In this document: positions 50,745-59,570 of the stretch, piece by piece
Layout of the letters: each line of letters opens with the position of its first letter
Numbering within the stretch: position 1 is the stretch's first letter
NCBI GenBank assembly: GCA_037833965.1
Contig: AP031351.1
Span: forward strand, 16,876,501 to 16,940,500
Length of the DNA: 64,000 bases
DNA from: Marchantia polymorpha subsp. ruderalis
Lineage: Eukaryota > Streptophyta > Marchantiopsida > Marchantiales > Marchantiaceae
Reading direction: 5' to 3'
Program-made: the position numbers and the translations under genes
The notes under the pieces: model-generated
The model's input: only the letters and a program-made list of their open reading frames with translations
Database searches by the model: none
Told to the model about the DNA's origin: nothing

Positions 50745-51353
50745 CTACCATGGTGCATCAACCTTACCGTGGTTACCTCCGACCACAGTTTTATCATCAT
50801 AACGTGGTTGATTTAACCATATTTTTCCACCAAACGTGGTTACACACGACCGCAGTTGGCTTGAATGACATGGTTGATCCGACCATAGTTTCCTTGCTGA
50901 CCATAGTTCACTTGCATAACATGGTAGCCACCTTGACCGCAATCGCCTGTCCGACCGTGTGGAGGAGGAGGTTGGAGATACCCGCCACGCGACATCATCC
51001 TGCCGCGCGCACCGATCCAGAAGGGAAGAAGGAAGTTCTGCCGCACGGCCAGGTCTTGCCTCTCGGCTGCTCCGGCTATCTTCTAGGCCGTCCCTCCCAC
51101 TGTGAGCGTGCTCGCGCCTCGTGGCCCTTGCCGGTTGTCCTTGCTCTGCCCACTCGTCCGCCGCACGACCTTGCCGCGGGACGTGGTTAGCCACGCGCCT
51201 ATTCTCCTCTTCGACGATCTCATGAGGCTTGAGATTACGTGAAAAGCCACCTCTCCAGTTGCAAAGAAAGCACAACGGAGGGCAAATTCCACCTTGATGA
51301 TTCCATCGGCTCATCTGGCAACCATGAGCCATGATCGATGACTTGAAGGCCAA
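50745..51353 (-). pseudogene. Gag-like remnant of the older element
   Basis: A 202-codon minus frame contains CPPLCFLCNWRG, a degraded zinc-knuckle-like string, and then an Arg/Glu/Ala-rich stretch. A neighbouring minus frame (51,046-50,840) encodes a Gly/Tyr/Asn/Gln-rich tail (GGYHVMQVNYGQQGNYG). The DNA shows a matching repeat of ACGTGGTT/ACCATAG motifs at 50,745-50,960. This fits the nucleocapsid end of a gag, but frames are broken and the family is not certain. Confidence 0.4.
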
Positions 51354-51499
51354 TGAAGATCACAAATTGCGAATATGCTTTGACAAGCTTCCAATTCACC
51401 TTATCTTGTTGCTCTCAGATTTTTGGAGCAGTTACTAAGACTTGATTCAACCTTCTCAAAAAGTTTCCGTCTGGATAAATCACTTGGATTTTCTTCCGC

Positions 51500-51708
51500 A
51501 CTAATACTTCTTCTTTAGCTTTTCAGCCTGCACTGTCAACTGCGCCTTCTTGTGGGCAGCACTGAGCTCTTCAATCTCTTCCCATCGAGCGACACACTCC
51601 ATGTTGGGGTCGGATTCACACCCTTTTTCTAGAGCCTTGTGCACTCTTTGGTTACTCAACTCCGTTAGCTTTTGAAAATCCTTGGCAGTCTTTTCTGCTG
51701 GTAATGCC
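51500..51708 (-). pseudogene. Unrecognised coding-like segment of the older element
   Basis: On the minus strand an open stretch without an early ATG reads LPAEKTAKDFQKLTELSNQ, continues through CESDPNMECVARWEEIEEL and ends AEKLKKKY. It is highly charged and probably helical or coiled-coil. It lies between the gag-like remnant and the nested insertion. I do not recognise it. Confidence 0.35.
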
Positions 51709-52616
51709 TAAGAGGGGTTGGCCCAATTAGCGCTGGCCCAATTAGCAAGTCTATAAATACTAATTAGATTTAACACTAATGGAGGTGATTCCTTTGGCCA
51801 ACCGCCGCACACATGCTTGCTGCCGCACTAGCTTGGTGCCGCAGGGCTGTTGTTGCAGGCCGCGTGGGGGCTCCTGCCCATACGTATCCTCTGTGCGCCG
51901 TTGCAATACTCCATCCCGGATCAAAGGTTGATCGCGAGGATCTTTGAGTATGTGCCATGGAGTGCTAGCATGCTCCGGTTCGTCGTTTCATCCCGTACGT
52001 GTGGACTGGCATAGAGATGTCGCTCGGTTGCGTACTTCATCGTTTCGTACGACTACCTCCTCGACGTCGATCGGATCGACTACTCGTGCTTCATCAAGAT
52101 TTTCGCTGCGACGCGCGAACGAAGGTATAATCTATGATCATCTACACCCAAGTGATCCTGTTTACGCGGTTATTTTATTGTGTGCTAGCGAGTAGCATAC
52201 CCGCGTTCGCTCGGTAGCAAATGTAAGTACATTTTCTTCTGAGCATACACTTTCTCCGAGCGTTTACTGGGGATGACAGCAACATCAAACGCATGCTGGG
52301 AGCCAGAGGACTAAGACGCAACTCTGACGTCGGTGTAAAGAACAACTCTAATCTTTGCAACGCGATCAACAGATGCAAATTTGCAAAGAGACGACGACCT
52401 TTGACCGCTCTTCCTTCATCCGGACAACACATTCTTGAGTAGAGAGTACATGCACGACGCCGAGCACAAGTTCATCTGATGTTGAGCATTGCTCATGGGA
52501 TTCGCGGTCGGCACGCACCATCACATCGCATGCATCGCCATTCTTGCTTGATACCTCTACAAATTTCTGCAGTTTGAGCTTGCTAACTTTCGAACTCTTT
52601 CTTTAGAAACTCGCCC
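51709..52616. other. Interior of the older element, promoter-like and unassigned
   Basis: Has a 16-bp direct duplication containing GGCCCAATTAGC (about 51,720-51,750) just before TCTATAAATAC (51,751-51,761), which resembles a plant promoter or a buried LTR. The rest shows open frames of 83-85 codons without motifs. Confidence 0.35.
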
Positions 52617-52621
52617 GTCTC
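52617..52621. other. Target-site duplication GTCTC (left)
   Basis: Five bases GTCTC directly before the LTR terminus TGTAACA; the exact copy lies at 58,672-58,676. Confidence 0.95.
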
Positions 52622-53041
52622 TGTAACACTAGGGTTTAGAGAGAAGTTCACTCGAAGATAGAAACGTAAACTCTGAAGATGAGAGATACCAACAATGGTT
52701 CTCCTCTCCCTTATATATCTCTCACCAACAAGTACAAGGTGATAAGATCTAATTCTCACCATCCATCCCACTCCTAGTGGATGGATGACGTGGCGGATAA
52801 CCCTAACACGCACACGGATCGCTGACGTGGCGCACCCAACTAACACACTAACTAACACACTCAATCCTTACCTACAAGCACACGGATTGCTGACGTGGCA
52901 CTATCAACTAACACATCCACTCGGTACCTACCAAGTGCGCGGATCGCTGATGTGGCAGCTATGACTAGTGCACACTAAAGTATCTACATCCATATTCAGA
53001 GTAACCTCTACTTTAGTTCTAACTAACTAAAGATGGTTACA
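52622..53041 (-). repeat. 3' LTR of the chromovirus
   Basis: 420 bp. Contains TATATAAGGG (minus strand, about 52,710-52,719) and four TGACGTGGC-type boxes (52,786, 52,823, 52,891, 52,948). Differs from the other LTR by an extra 12-bp ACTAACTAACAC-type unit and one T/A change near its left end. Confidence 0.95.
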
Positions 53042-53056
53042 AACCTCCCTCCTTTT
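53042..53056 (-). promoter_or_regulatory. Polypurine tract of the chromovirus
   Basis: Minus strand AAAAGGAGGGAGGTT directly before the 3' LTR; the plus-strand DNA primer site in Ty3/gypsy replication. Confidence 0.85.
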
Positions 53057-55721
53057 AAGATGCAACGTCCTCGTTGCACATACGTTCAAACTCTTGAACT
53101 ATCAAAGGTGCATTTGCTAAATTTTTAGCTGGTTCCCAAGTTGATTCATACGATGGATAGCCTTTCCATTGAATCAAATACTCTACTTTGGGATATTTAT
53201 GACCTCGAATTCGTTTCTTGAGTATCTTTTCTACCTCAAACTCCTCATGATCTGCAATCAAAGTTGGAAGAGTAGGTGGTGCTGGTTGGTTGGTGAATTG
53301 TTTTGGTCGTGGTACATGTTTTCGCAATCGTGACACATGAAATACTGGATGTATTTTCATATGTGACGGAAGTTCCAACTTGTATGACACTTCACCAACA
53401 CGCTTCAAAACCAAAAATGGACCAATGAACCTAGGGTTTAACTTTGGTGTTCCTACAAGAGACAAATTCGTTGTAGATAACCAAACATGATCTCCAACCT
53501 CAAAAATCACTTCTCTACGATGAGCATCGGCATGCTGCTTTTGCCGATTTTGAGCTATCACCAACTTCTCCTTGGCCTGATGTAGTCCTCGGTGAATATG
53601 CTCCACGAATTCGTTGACTGCTGCAACTTTGGTCGAAAACTCCTCTCCTTTGGGAAGTCTCATCAAACTTGAAGGAGTTATCGGATGAGCTCCATTCATA
53701 AGAAAAAATGGAGACACTTTTGTGGATGCATTAACAGAATTGTTATATGCAAATTCCACAAGTGGCAAAAGGTTGTCCCACTCTTCTTGCTCTTCTAATG
53801 TGAATGCTCGTAGCATATCCTCTATGGTTCTATTTGCCCTCTCAGTTTGTCCATCAGTTTGAGGATGATAGGCCGTTGACATTGCTAGTTTTGTTTTGAA
53901 AAAACTAAACAAAGTTTTCCAAAATAAACTAGTGAAGTGAGTACCTCTATCCGTGATTAACACTTTGCTTAAGCCATGATTCACAAAAACTGCATCTAGA
54001 TACAATTGAGCTAGTTGTGGAGCTGTTACTGTTTTTGTGGTTGGCCTGATGTGAATCATCTTGCTCAATTTGTCCACAAAAACCACCACTGAATCATGTC
54101 CTAACGAAGTCCTTGGTAACTCACATACAAGATCCATGGTGACATGTTCCCACCGCTGTTCGGGAATAGGAAGAGGCTGTAATAAACCCGCTGGTTTTTG
54201 ATTACTTGCCTTGTTTTGTTGACAAGCAACACAACTTCGAACATAAGACTCCACATCCTCACGTATTTTGGGCCAATAGTACACTCGTTGTATACTCTCC
54301 ACGGTTTTCTCCACTCCCACATGACCTGCAATGGCTGTATCATGACTTTCTGCCAAAATCATTGTGCGCAAATCGTGATCTTGTGGAATCCATATACGCT
54401 GATTGTAAAACGCCAAACCTCGAGATTTCTCTGCCTTTGCAGTTTGTAGTGCCCGAGTGATCTCTTCATCCTCCTTTGTGGCTTGTGACATCTTGCTCCA
54501 CCAATCCGCCTGAATTTTCACTTCTGCAACATGATTCAAACAAGGCATGCGTGTGAGAGCATCTGCAAGTTGCTTCTTTCCCTCCACGTACACAATCTTC
54601 ATGTTGAAGCGTTGACGCCACTCTGCCCATCGAATTTGTCGTTTGGACAGATCCTTCTGAGTTTCCAAATAAACCAAGGGTTTATGATCAGTCTCCACCA
54701 CAAACTCTTTATCACCCAAATAATGCTTCCAATGTTTGGTTGCCAACACGATAGCTAACTCCTCTCGTTCTGTCGTGTGATAATTTTGTTCCGCCGCCAC
54801 CAACTTTCGAGAATAGAAAGCAACTGGATGCCATCCATCCTCCCATTCTTGTTGAAGTATGCCACCTACTGTTGTACCTGATGCGTCAGTGGCCAACTTG
54901 ATAGAACGGTTAGGATCATACCACTTGAGAATAGGTGCGTGTAACAAAGCATCTTTCAATGCTTGAAAAGCTAACTCTTGAGCTGTTCCCCATCTCCACT
55001 TTTGACCTTTCCCTAACATGGAAGTCAAGGCCTGAGCTAGTCGAGCAAAACCTTTCACAAATCTACGATAGAATCCAGTGAGCCCTAGAAAACTTTTCAA
55101 TTGAGTTTGATCCTCAGGTGCTATCCATTTCTGAATAGCATCTATCTTCTCACTCATCACTTGGATTCCTGTAGCTGTAACTCTATGACCCAAGTAATCT
55201 ACTTCTGACTTGCCAAATTCACATTTTGAAGCTTTGGCATACAATTGATTGTCTCTTAAAACTTGAAGTACCTCTCGTAAATGACTTCTATGATCACTTA
55301 AAGTTTTGCTATACACCAATATATCATCTAGAAAAACAATGACAGATTTATCTAGATAAGGGCAAAAGATATCGTTCATCAATCCCATGAATGTAGCTGG
55401 TGCATTAGTGAGACCAAAAGGCATCACCAGATACTCAAAGTGTACATACCTAGTACGAAAAGCTGTCTTGTGAACATCTTCATCTGCAATTCGAATTTGA
55501 TTGTAGTCGCTTCTCAAATCTAGCTTGGTGAAGTACTTCGCTCCTTGAAGTTGATCAAACAAATCATCCATACGAGGTAATGGATATTTGTTTTTCACCG
55601 TTTGTTGATTCAATCCGCGATAATCGATACATAGTCTCATAGATCCATCCTTCTTCTTCACAAAGAGTACTGGAGCTCCATAAGGTGAAACACTTGGTTG
55701 AATGAATCCCTTGCTCAACAT
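53055..55721 (-). CDS. pol: Chromovirus Pol C-terminal part: RT, RNase H, integrase, chromodomain
   Basis: 888 codons in the same frame as the protease segment, immediately after its [18 protein letters not shown] (66-78) and FLDD (130-133). RNase H: acidic residues D279 (DASG), E320 region, D345 and D387. Integrase: zinc-binding H460-H467-C497-C500, catalytic D530, D591, E627 (D-D-35-E spacing), GPY/F-like module 762-784. Chromodomain at 826-867 ([34 protein letters not shown]) with the aromatic and WKGY residues kept. In chromoviruses this domain targets integration to methylated histone H3 chromatin. All catalytic residues I can check are present. Confidence 0.95.
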   Translation of the reverse strand: MLSKGFIQPSVSPYGAPVLFVKKKDGSMRLCIDYRGLNQQTVKNKYPLPRMDDLFDQLQGAKYFTKLDLRSDYNQIRIADEDVHKTAFRTRYVHFEYLVMPFGLTNAPATFMGLMNDIFCPYLDKSVIVFLDDILVYSKTLSDHRSHLREVLQVLRDNQLYAKASKCEFGKSEVDYLGHRVTATGIQVMSEKIDAIQKWIAPEDQTQLKSFLGLTGFYRRFVKGFARLAQALTSMLGKGQKWRWGTAQELAFQALKDALLHAPILKWYDPNRSIKLATDASGTTVGGILQQEWEDGWHPVAFYSRKLVAAEQNYHTTEREELAIVLATKHWKHYLGDKEFVVETDHKPLVYLETQKDLSKRQIRWAEWRQRFNMKIVYVEGKKQLADALTRMPCLNHVAEVKIQADWWSKMSQATKEDEEITRALQTAKAEKSRGLAFYNQRIWIPQDHDLRTMILAESHDTAIAGHVGVEKTVESIQRVYYWPKIREDVESYVRSCVACQQNKASNQKPAGLLQPLPIPEQRWEHVTMDLVCELPRTSLGHDSVVVFVDKLSKMIHIRPTTKTVTAPQLAQLYLDAVFVNHGLSKVLITDRGTHFTSLFWKTLFSFFKTKLAMSTAYHPQTDGQTERANRTIEDMLRAFTLEEQEEWDNLLPLVEFAYNNSVNASTKVSPFFLMNGAHPITPSSLMRLPKGEEFSTKVAAVNEFVEHIHRGLHQAKEKLVIAQNRQKQHADAHRREVIFEVGDHVWLSTTNLSLVGTPKLNPRFIGPFLVLKRVGEVSYKLELPSHMKIHPVFHVSRLRKHVPRPKQFTNQPAPPTLPTLIADHEEFEVEKILKKRIRGHKYPKVEYLIQWKGYPSYESTWEPAKNLANAPLIVQEFERMCNEDVAS

Positions 55722-56483
55722 CTACTCCACTTGAGCTTTGCATTCTTCCAATTCGTTTGGAGCCAAACGATATGGAGCTTTGCAAGTTGGTGTACTTCCA
55801 GGTATCACCTCAATCTTGTGATCTACTCGTCTCTTTGGTGGTAATCCTGCAGGTAGATCATCTGGAAAAACATCTTTATACTCCATAAAAATGTCGTTCA
55901 AGGACTCCGGGATGTAAGGTTTGTTCGTGGACCCAATATCTCTTATAAGTCCAAGGAAACATACATCATCTCTAGAAATGGATGCTGTACCCATCACAAA
56001 GAGGGGTAAACTCCTATTCTGAGATCTAATTCTATCTCCATAGATCTTCCATCCACTACTTGTAATCACTTTTCTTCTCCAATCTACCTTCGGATTATAT
56101 TGTTCCATCCATGGCATTCCAAGGATGACATCATATCGAGCTAAACGAATTACTCTCCATTCAATGCTCTCCTTGTATCTACCTATGGATAATTCTACAC
56201 TCCGTGGTAGTGTTTCTATCACTTCAGTTTGCCCGTTTGGCAATTCCACTTCTTCACTCACGTCCTTCATCAACATCAAACCTAACTTCATAGCAACACT
56301 CCTTGATAGAAAATTCTCAGTTGCTCCAGGATCAATTAAAACTCTCACCTTGTGTCCTTCCATGAAACCATCAGTGACAATGAGTTGAGCTTGCTTCTTA
56401 CTCCTTCCATGAGCTCCCAACCATTGCCTTCTTCCAACCTCGCCTTTTCTTCGCTTTGTAGAACCAGTAAGGCCGCGAGGCAA
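55722..56483 (-). CDS. pol: Chromovirus Pol N-terminal part: protease and start of RT, ends at TAG
   Basis: Frame open from within the gag end to a TAG at 55,724-55,722; the first listed codon is TTG, so no true start is implied. Residues 36-60 are the aspartic protease core (LIVTDGF, VRVLIDPGATENFLS), with D-P-G in place of the usual D-S/T-G. Following motifs (RLARYDVILGMPWM) are typical of plant Ty3/gypsy proteases. The last part (RVDHKIEVIPG, YRLAPNELEECKAQVE) is the upstream edge of the RT domain. The stop is in frame with the rest of Pol, which continues at 55,721. Confidence 0.9.
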   Translation of the reverse strand: MPRGLTGSTKRRKGEVGRRQWLGAHGRSKKQAQLIVTDGFMEGHKVRVLIDPGATENFLSRSVAMKLGLMLMKDVSEEVELPNGQTEVIETLPRSVELSIGRYKESIEWRVIRLARYDVILGMPWMEQYNPKVDWRRKVITSSGWKIYGDRIRSQNRSLPLFVMGTASISRDDVCFLGLIRDIGSTNKPYIPESLNDIFMEYKDVFPDDLPAGLPPKRRVDHKIEVIPGSTPTCKAPYRLAPNELEECKAQVE

Positions 56484-56485
56484 GA

Positions 56486-57649
56486 TTACTGGTGATCTTC
56501 GTTTCCCGAAACTGCTTCCTCCACCTCTTCATACTCTATCCCCTCCATATTGTTGAACGGTCGTCGCTGCATGGGCCGTCCTCCTTGTTGTGTCGGCCGA
56601 ACTCGACAAAACTTGGCTATGTGACCCATTCGTCCACATGCATAGCATTGGCGATTGTCACGAACTCCAGCTCCTCCTCGAACCATTCCATTATTTGCAT
56701 AACCTTCTTGCAAATTTGGAACTCCTGGTCGCCTAATCTCACCTCCAAATCTTGGTGGTGGTCCTCTTGTTGGTGCAAAACCTTCTCTACGTCGAAGGTT
56801 TCCCAACTCCATCGGTGTTGGACCAGATGGATCTCTAAAATTGCTCACTGGTTCACCGTGTGTGACACCAAAAGCACCTGAAATTCGTTGAGCAATTGCG
56901 ATTGCTTCATTCACAGTAGATGGATTGCTTACCATCACCTCCTTTCGAATTTGATCTTTCAAGCCTCGTTTGAACACGTCCAAGGCTTCAGCTCCACTCA
57001 TATCCATGATAGATACTTGAAGATCACGAAATTCTTCAATGTACTCATGAATACCTCCTTTTTGCTTCAGATCCCACAACTTCATCCTTGCAGTTTGAAG
57101 AGAATCCACCGCTTGAAAATTTTGGAGAAGTCCTTCTTGCATTCCACTCCACGAAATGGTAGCACCTCGTTCTGAAAGCATTCTCTCCCATGTTGTGTAC
57201 CATGTGAGAGCCTTATCCGTAAGATAAGATCTCATGAACATTCCTGCAATATAATCAGAAACATGAAAATGGGATAAATGAATATTCATCCTCATAATCC
57301 ATCCCTCTAACACTCCCATTGCTCTACTCCCTTTGTAAGCTTCCACCTTATAGGATTTTCCCATTCGAAGCAAAAGATTTGCTTGATCTTCAATCTCTTG
57401 AAGACGTCTCCTATTTGCCTCTGCTGCATCAATAGGAGTTGGTTCTGGCTGAACTTGGGAAGCTTGAACTTGAGGTTCAACTTCCATCTCTCCAACTCTC
57501 TCTCTCTCTACTTTCTCACTCTCTAATGCGAAGATTTTATCTTCCATGGCTTGCTGCTTGGTATGCCCATCTACTATTGCTTTTCTCAACTCCTTCATCT
57601 CCGCCATGATTGCATTGAGAACCTCACCCATATCAATTGATGTTCCCAT
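56486..57649 (-). CDS. gag: Chromovirus Gag (387 residues)
   Basis: ATG at 57,649, TAA at 56,486. The N-terminal helical part has a charged segment, followed by the capsid-like retrotransposon gag domain (about residues 110-270: LEGWIMRMNIHLSHF, TWYTTWERML, FRDLQVSIMDMSGAEAL, AIAIAQRISGAF). A basic Arg/Gly/Pro region and one CCHC zinc knuckle at residues 334-347 (CYACGRMGHIAKFC) follow. It assembles virus-like particles in the cytoplasm and binds element RNA through the knuckle. The frame is intact. The pol frame is -1 relative to gag and stays open upstream into the gag end, so a frameshift or re-initiation step is expected. Confidence 0.93.
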   Translation of the reverse strand: MGTSIDMGEVLNAIMAEMKELRKAIVDGHTKQQAMEDKIFALESEKVERERVGEMEVEPQVQASQVQPEPTPIDAAEANRRRLQEIEDQANLLLRMGKSYKVEAYKGSRAMGVLEGWIMRMNIHLSHFHVSDYIAGMFMRSYLTDKALTWYTTWERMLSERGATISWSGMQEGLLQNFQAVDSLQTARMKLWDLKQKGGIHEYIEEFRDLQVSIMDMSGAEALDVFKRGLKDQIRKEVMVSNPSTVNEAIAIAQRISGAFGVTHGEPVSNFRDPSGPTPMELGNLRRREGFAPTRGPPPRFGGEIRRPGVPNLQEGYANNGMVRGGAGVRDNRQCYACGRMGHIAKFCRVRPTQQGGRPMQRRPFNNMEGIEYEEVEEAVSGNEDHQ

Positions 57650-57666
57650 GCTTTCTCACAATCCCT

Positions 57667-57921
57667 CTAATACAAAGTGAGTATAATCACTATGTGACCT
57701 CTCAACAAAGGAGTCACAAAAGGTGCAGGTGACTCTATCACAGCTCTATAGTACTCCTCTCCATAATTCCTCACAAGAAAATCTCTCCATATCCTCTTCT
57801 GTCTATATATTGTTCTAATCTCTACATAAGTGCTGAATCGAACCGGGACAGGTGGTTCGCGATTCAAATCCATGAAACAATCAGTATAGAATGTATATAG
57901 TACAATCCCAAGTCTCTCCAT
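57667..57921 (-). CDS. Chromovirus leader ORF B (84 residues), unknown function
   Basis: Second small leader ORF, ending 18 nt before the gag start. It reads DLNREPPVPVRFSTYVEI, then RQKRIWRDFLVRNYGEEYY and VIESPAPFVTPLLRGH. It is a diverged relative of ORF A by eye. The decayed copy retains matching sequence at about 14,550-14,740. No catalytic motif is apparent; aromatic and basic residues dominate. The overlap of the ORF A stop with the ORF B start suggests coupled translation or re-initiation, which I infer only from the arrangement. Confidence 0.6.
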   Translation of the reverse strand: MERLGIVLYTFYTDCFMDLNREPPVPVRFSTYVEIRTIYRQKRIWRDFLVRNYGEEYYRAVIESPAPFVTPLLRGHIVIILTLY

Positions 57922-58129
57922 AAGTAACTATTGGAAGAATCAGTGGCACTCTTGACTCCATCACTCTAGTCATAAAATCTGCACCCCAACAGGCCACAAG
58001 GTACATCCGAAAATGATGTTTCTCCATGCAACGAAGGTGAATATCGAATAGGTTAGGAATTGGCCAGTGCGGTACTGGATTCCTGTCAATCCCGTCCATA
58101 TCTGCAAAAACACAATTTCCCCCTTCCAC
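57881..58129 (-). CDS. Chromovirus leader ORF A (82 residues), unknown function
   Basis: First small ORF between the primer-binding site and gag. It reads DRNPVPHWPIPNLFDIH, then MEKHHFRMYLVACWGADF and VMESRVPLILP. It has no known domain, signal peptide or membrane helix. It overlaps the start of ORF B by 41 nt in another frame and shares with it the pattern R-x-P-V-P ... K ... LV ... G ... V-x-E-S ... P. The same ORF is recognisable in the decayed copy near 14,335-14,490, so it was probably maintained by selection. It could be an accessory protein or an upstream ORF controlling gag translation. Confidence 0.6.
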   Translation of the reverse strand: MEGGNCVFADMDGIDRNPVPHWPIPNLFDIHLRCMEKHHFRMYLVACWGADFMTRVMESRVPLILPIVTYGETWDCTIYILY

Positions 58130-58250
58130 CTCTCTCTACATGCAGATGAATGACCTCTGCCAGCCTCTATACACTCTCAAGACTACACTCCATCATCACT
58201 CACTTGCTATTCCATGAGGGGTAATCCACACTCAAGGAAAGAGCAAGGTA

Positions 58251-58262
58251 GCTCTGATACCA
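58251..58262 (-). promoter_or_regulatory. Primer-binding site (initiator Met-tRNA)
   Basis: Minus strand TGGTATCAGAGC, one base after the end of the 5' LTR. This is the usual 12-nt complement of the 3' end of plant initiator Met-tRNA. Confidence 0.95.
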
Positions 58263-58263
58263 T

Positions 58264-58671
58264 TGTAACACTAGGGTTAAGAGAGAAGTTCACTCGAAGA
58301 TAGAAACGTAAACTCTGAAGATGAGAGATACCAACAATGGTTCTCCTCTCCCTTATATATCTCTCACCAACAAGTACAAGGTGATAAGATCTAATTCTCA
58401 CCATCCATCCCACTCCTAGTGGATGGATGACGTGGCGGATAACCCTAACACGCACACGGATCGCTGACGTGGCGCACCCAACTAACACACTCAATCCTTA
58501 CCTACAAGCACACGGATTGCTGACGTGGCACTATCAACTAACACATCCACTCGGTACCTACCAAGTGCGCGGATCGCTGATGTGGCAGCTATGACTAGTG
58601 CACACTAAAGTATCTACATCCATATTCAGAGTAACCTCTACTTTAGTTCTAACTAACTAAAGATGGTTACA
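58264..58671 (-). repeat. 5' LTR of the chromovirus (promoter copy)
   Basis: 408 bp. This LTR drives the minus-strand transcript: TATA-like TATATAAGGGAG at about 58,349-58,360 on the minus strand, with bZIP-type boxes upstream of it (58,428, 58,465, 58,521, 58,578). It is flanked on the right by the target duplication GTCTC (58,672-58,676). Confidence 0.95.
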
Positions 58672-58676
58672 GTCTC

Positions 58677-59295
58677 ACACACTGTCACAAACTTGTAGGT
58701 CTTGTCACATGCTTCTAAAAATCGAGGAGACAAAACTGAAGCCTCAACTTGGCCTCCACGAGCCTTCTCAAAACTCTGAAGTTGTTGGACATTTTCAAAC
58801 ACAAATTAGTTGAGAAGAAATATTTCCAAAACCAGTCATCTCTATTTGTCTCCAAACCTGTCGGCAAACTCTCAGTCATTTCAAGAAACAGTGAGCAAAA
58901 TCTCAGCACATTCTTGAATAGAGAGTACACTGAGTATTTTCAAACTCGTCATAGTCAAATATTTGTCATAAAATTGGTCATCTGAGACAAGCCAGAAAAC
59001 CGTCGATAATTGTCATCTTTGACCTAGACAAGATCTCGAGTAAAAATTTCTCCATATCTTCAACCTGAAAAAACCTAAATTCACTGTCACAAAGTCACAA
59101 CTCTTTCACGCCTAAATCGTGACTTCTCTCAGAAAACTTTCAAGAAATCTCGTCTCAAAAAATTGTCAGTAAATCTTGTTTCAAAAGACCGTCACTAATA
59201 AAATCGGAACCCCTGTCACTTGTCTTAGAAAAACTGTCACTAAACAAACAGTTAGCAGACACAATTTTAATGCCTTCACACTCCGAACCAAAACT
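58677..59295 (-). other. 5' internal part of the older element, unassigned
   Basis: Lies between the nested insertion and the primer-binding site of the outer element. Minus frames at 58,715-58,930 (71 codons) and 59,155-59,358 have no motif. Presumably the leader and 5' gag sequence. Confidence 0.4.
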
Positions 59296-59310
59296 GGCTC
59301 TGATAGCAAT

Positions 59311-59565
59311 TGTGAACGGTAAAGCTGAGAAAACATCAAGTACATAATATCGAGTCACAGCCGAAAAACGATATAACGTGGTTCACTTTCAAGAAGAGTG
59401 ATACATCCACCGAACAAACTCACTCACGCGCACGAGAGTTATACTCATGACGTGTTTTTAAGTAATACACAAACCCTGGGATGTAAATACTCCAGCACCA
59501 ACAATTTCCATAGCTATTATTAACTAAGACCTGATGGTACTCCTTAAACAAAGTTAACCTCTAGA
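59311..59565 (-). repeat. 5' LTR of the older element
   Basis: 255 bp, TGTGAAC...CTCTAGA on the plus strand, aligned along its whole length with 49,330-49,579. The terminal CA has mutated. It is followed by the target duplication GGTTC and preceded by the primer-binding site. Confidence 0.75.
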
Positions 59566-59570
59566 GGTTC

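Larger units (their letters stand above)
52622..58671 (-). mobile_element. Young, structurally complete Ty3/gypsy chromovirus (6,050 bp)
   Basis: LTRs at 52,622-53,041 and 58,264-58,671 both run TGTAAC...GTTACA. The target duplication GTCTC is perfect. The primer-binding site complementary to initiator Met-tRNA is at 58,251-58,262 and the polypurine tract at 53,042-53,056. The minus-strand order is leader with two small ORFs, gag with zinc knuckle, protease, RT, RNase H, integrase and chromodomain, typical of plant chromoviruses. The LTRs differ by a 12-bp duplication and one substitution, so insertion was recent. It sits inside the older LTR element. A TAG codon interrupts pol between protease and RT. 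Confidence 0.95.
49330..59565 (-). mobile_element. Older LTR retrotransposon without visible pol, split by a nested chromovirus
   Basis: LTRs at 49,330-49,579 and 59,311-59,565 are roughly 85% identical by eye. Both begin TGTGAAC, and target duplications GGTTC flank them (49,325-49,329 and 59,566-59,570). The primer-binding site is next to the right LTR (59,296-59,308; minus strand TGCTATCAGAGCC, one change from the Met-tRNA complement). The polypurine tract is next to the left LTR (49,580-49,592; minus strand TTAAGGGGGAGAT). This sets the orientation as minus. Excluding the nested 6.05-kb insertion, the element is about 4.2 kb. Its interior has gag-like and repetitive sequence but no recognisable protease, integrase or RT, so it resembles a non-autonomous or heavily deleted copia-like element. 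Confidence 0.75.
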
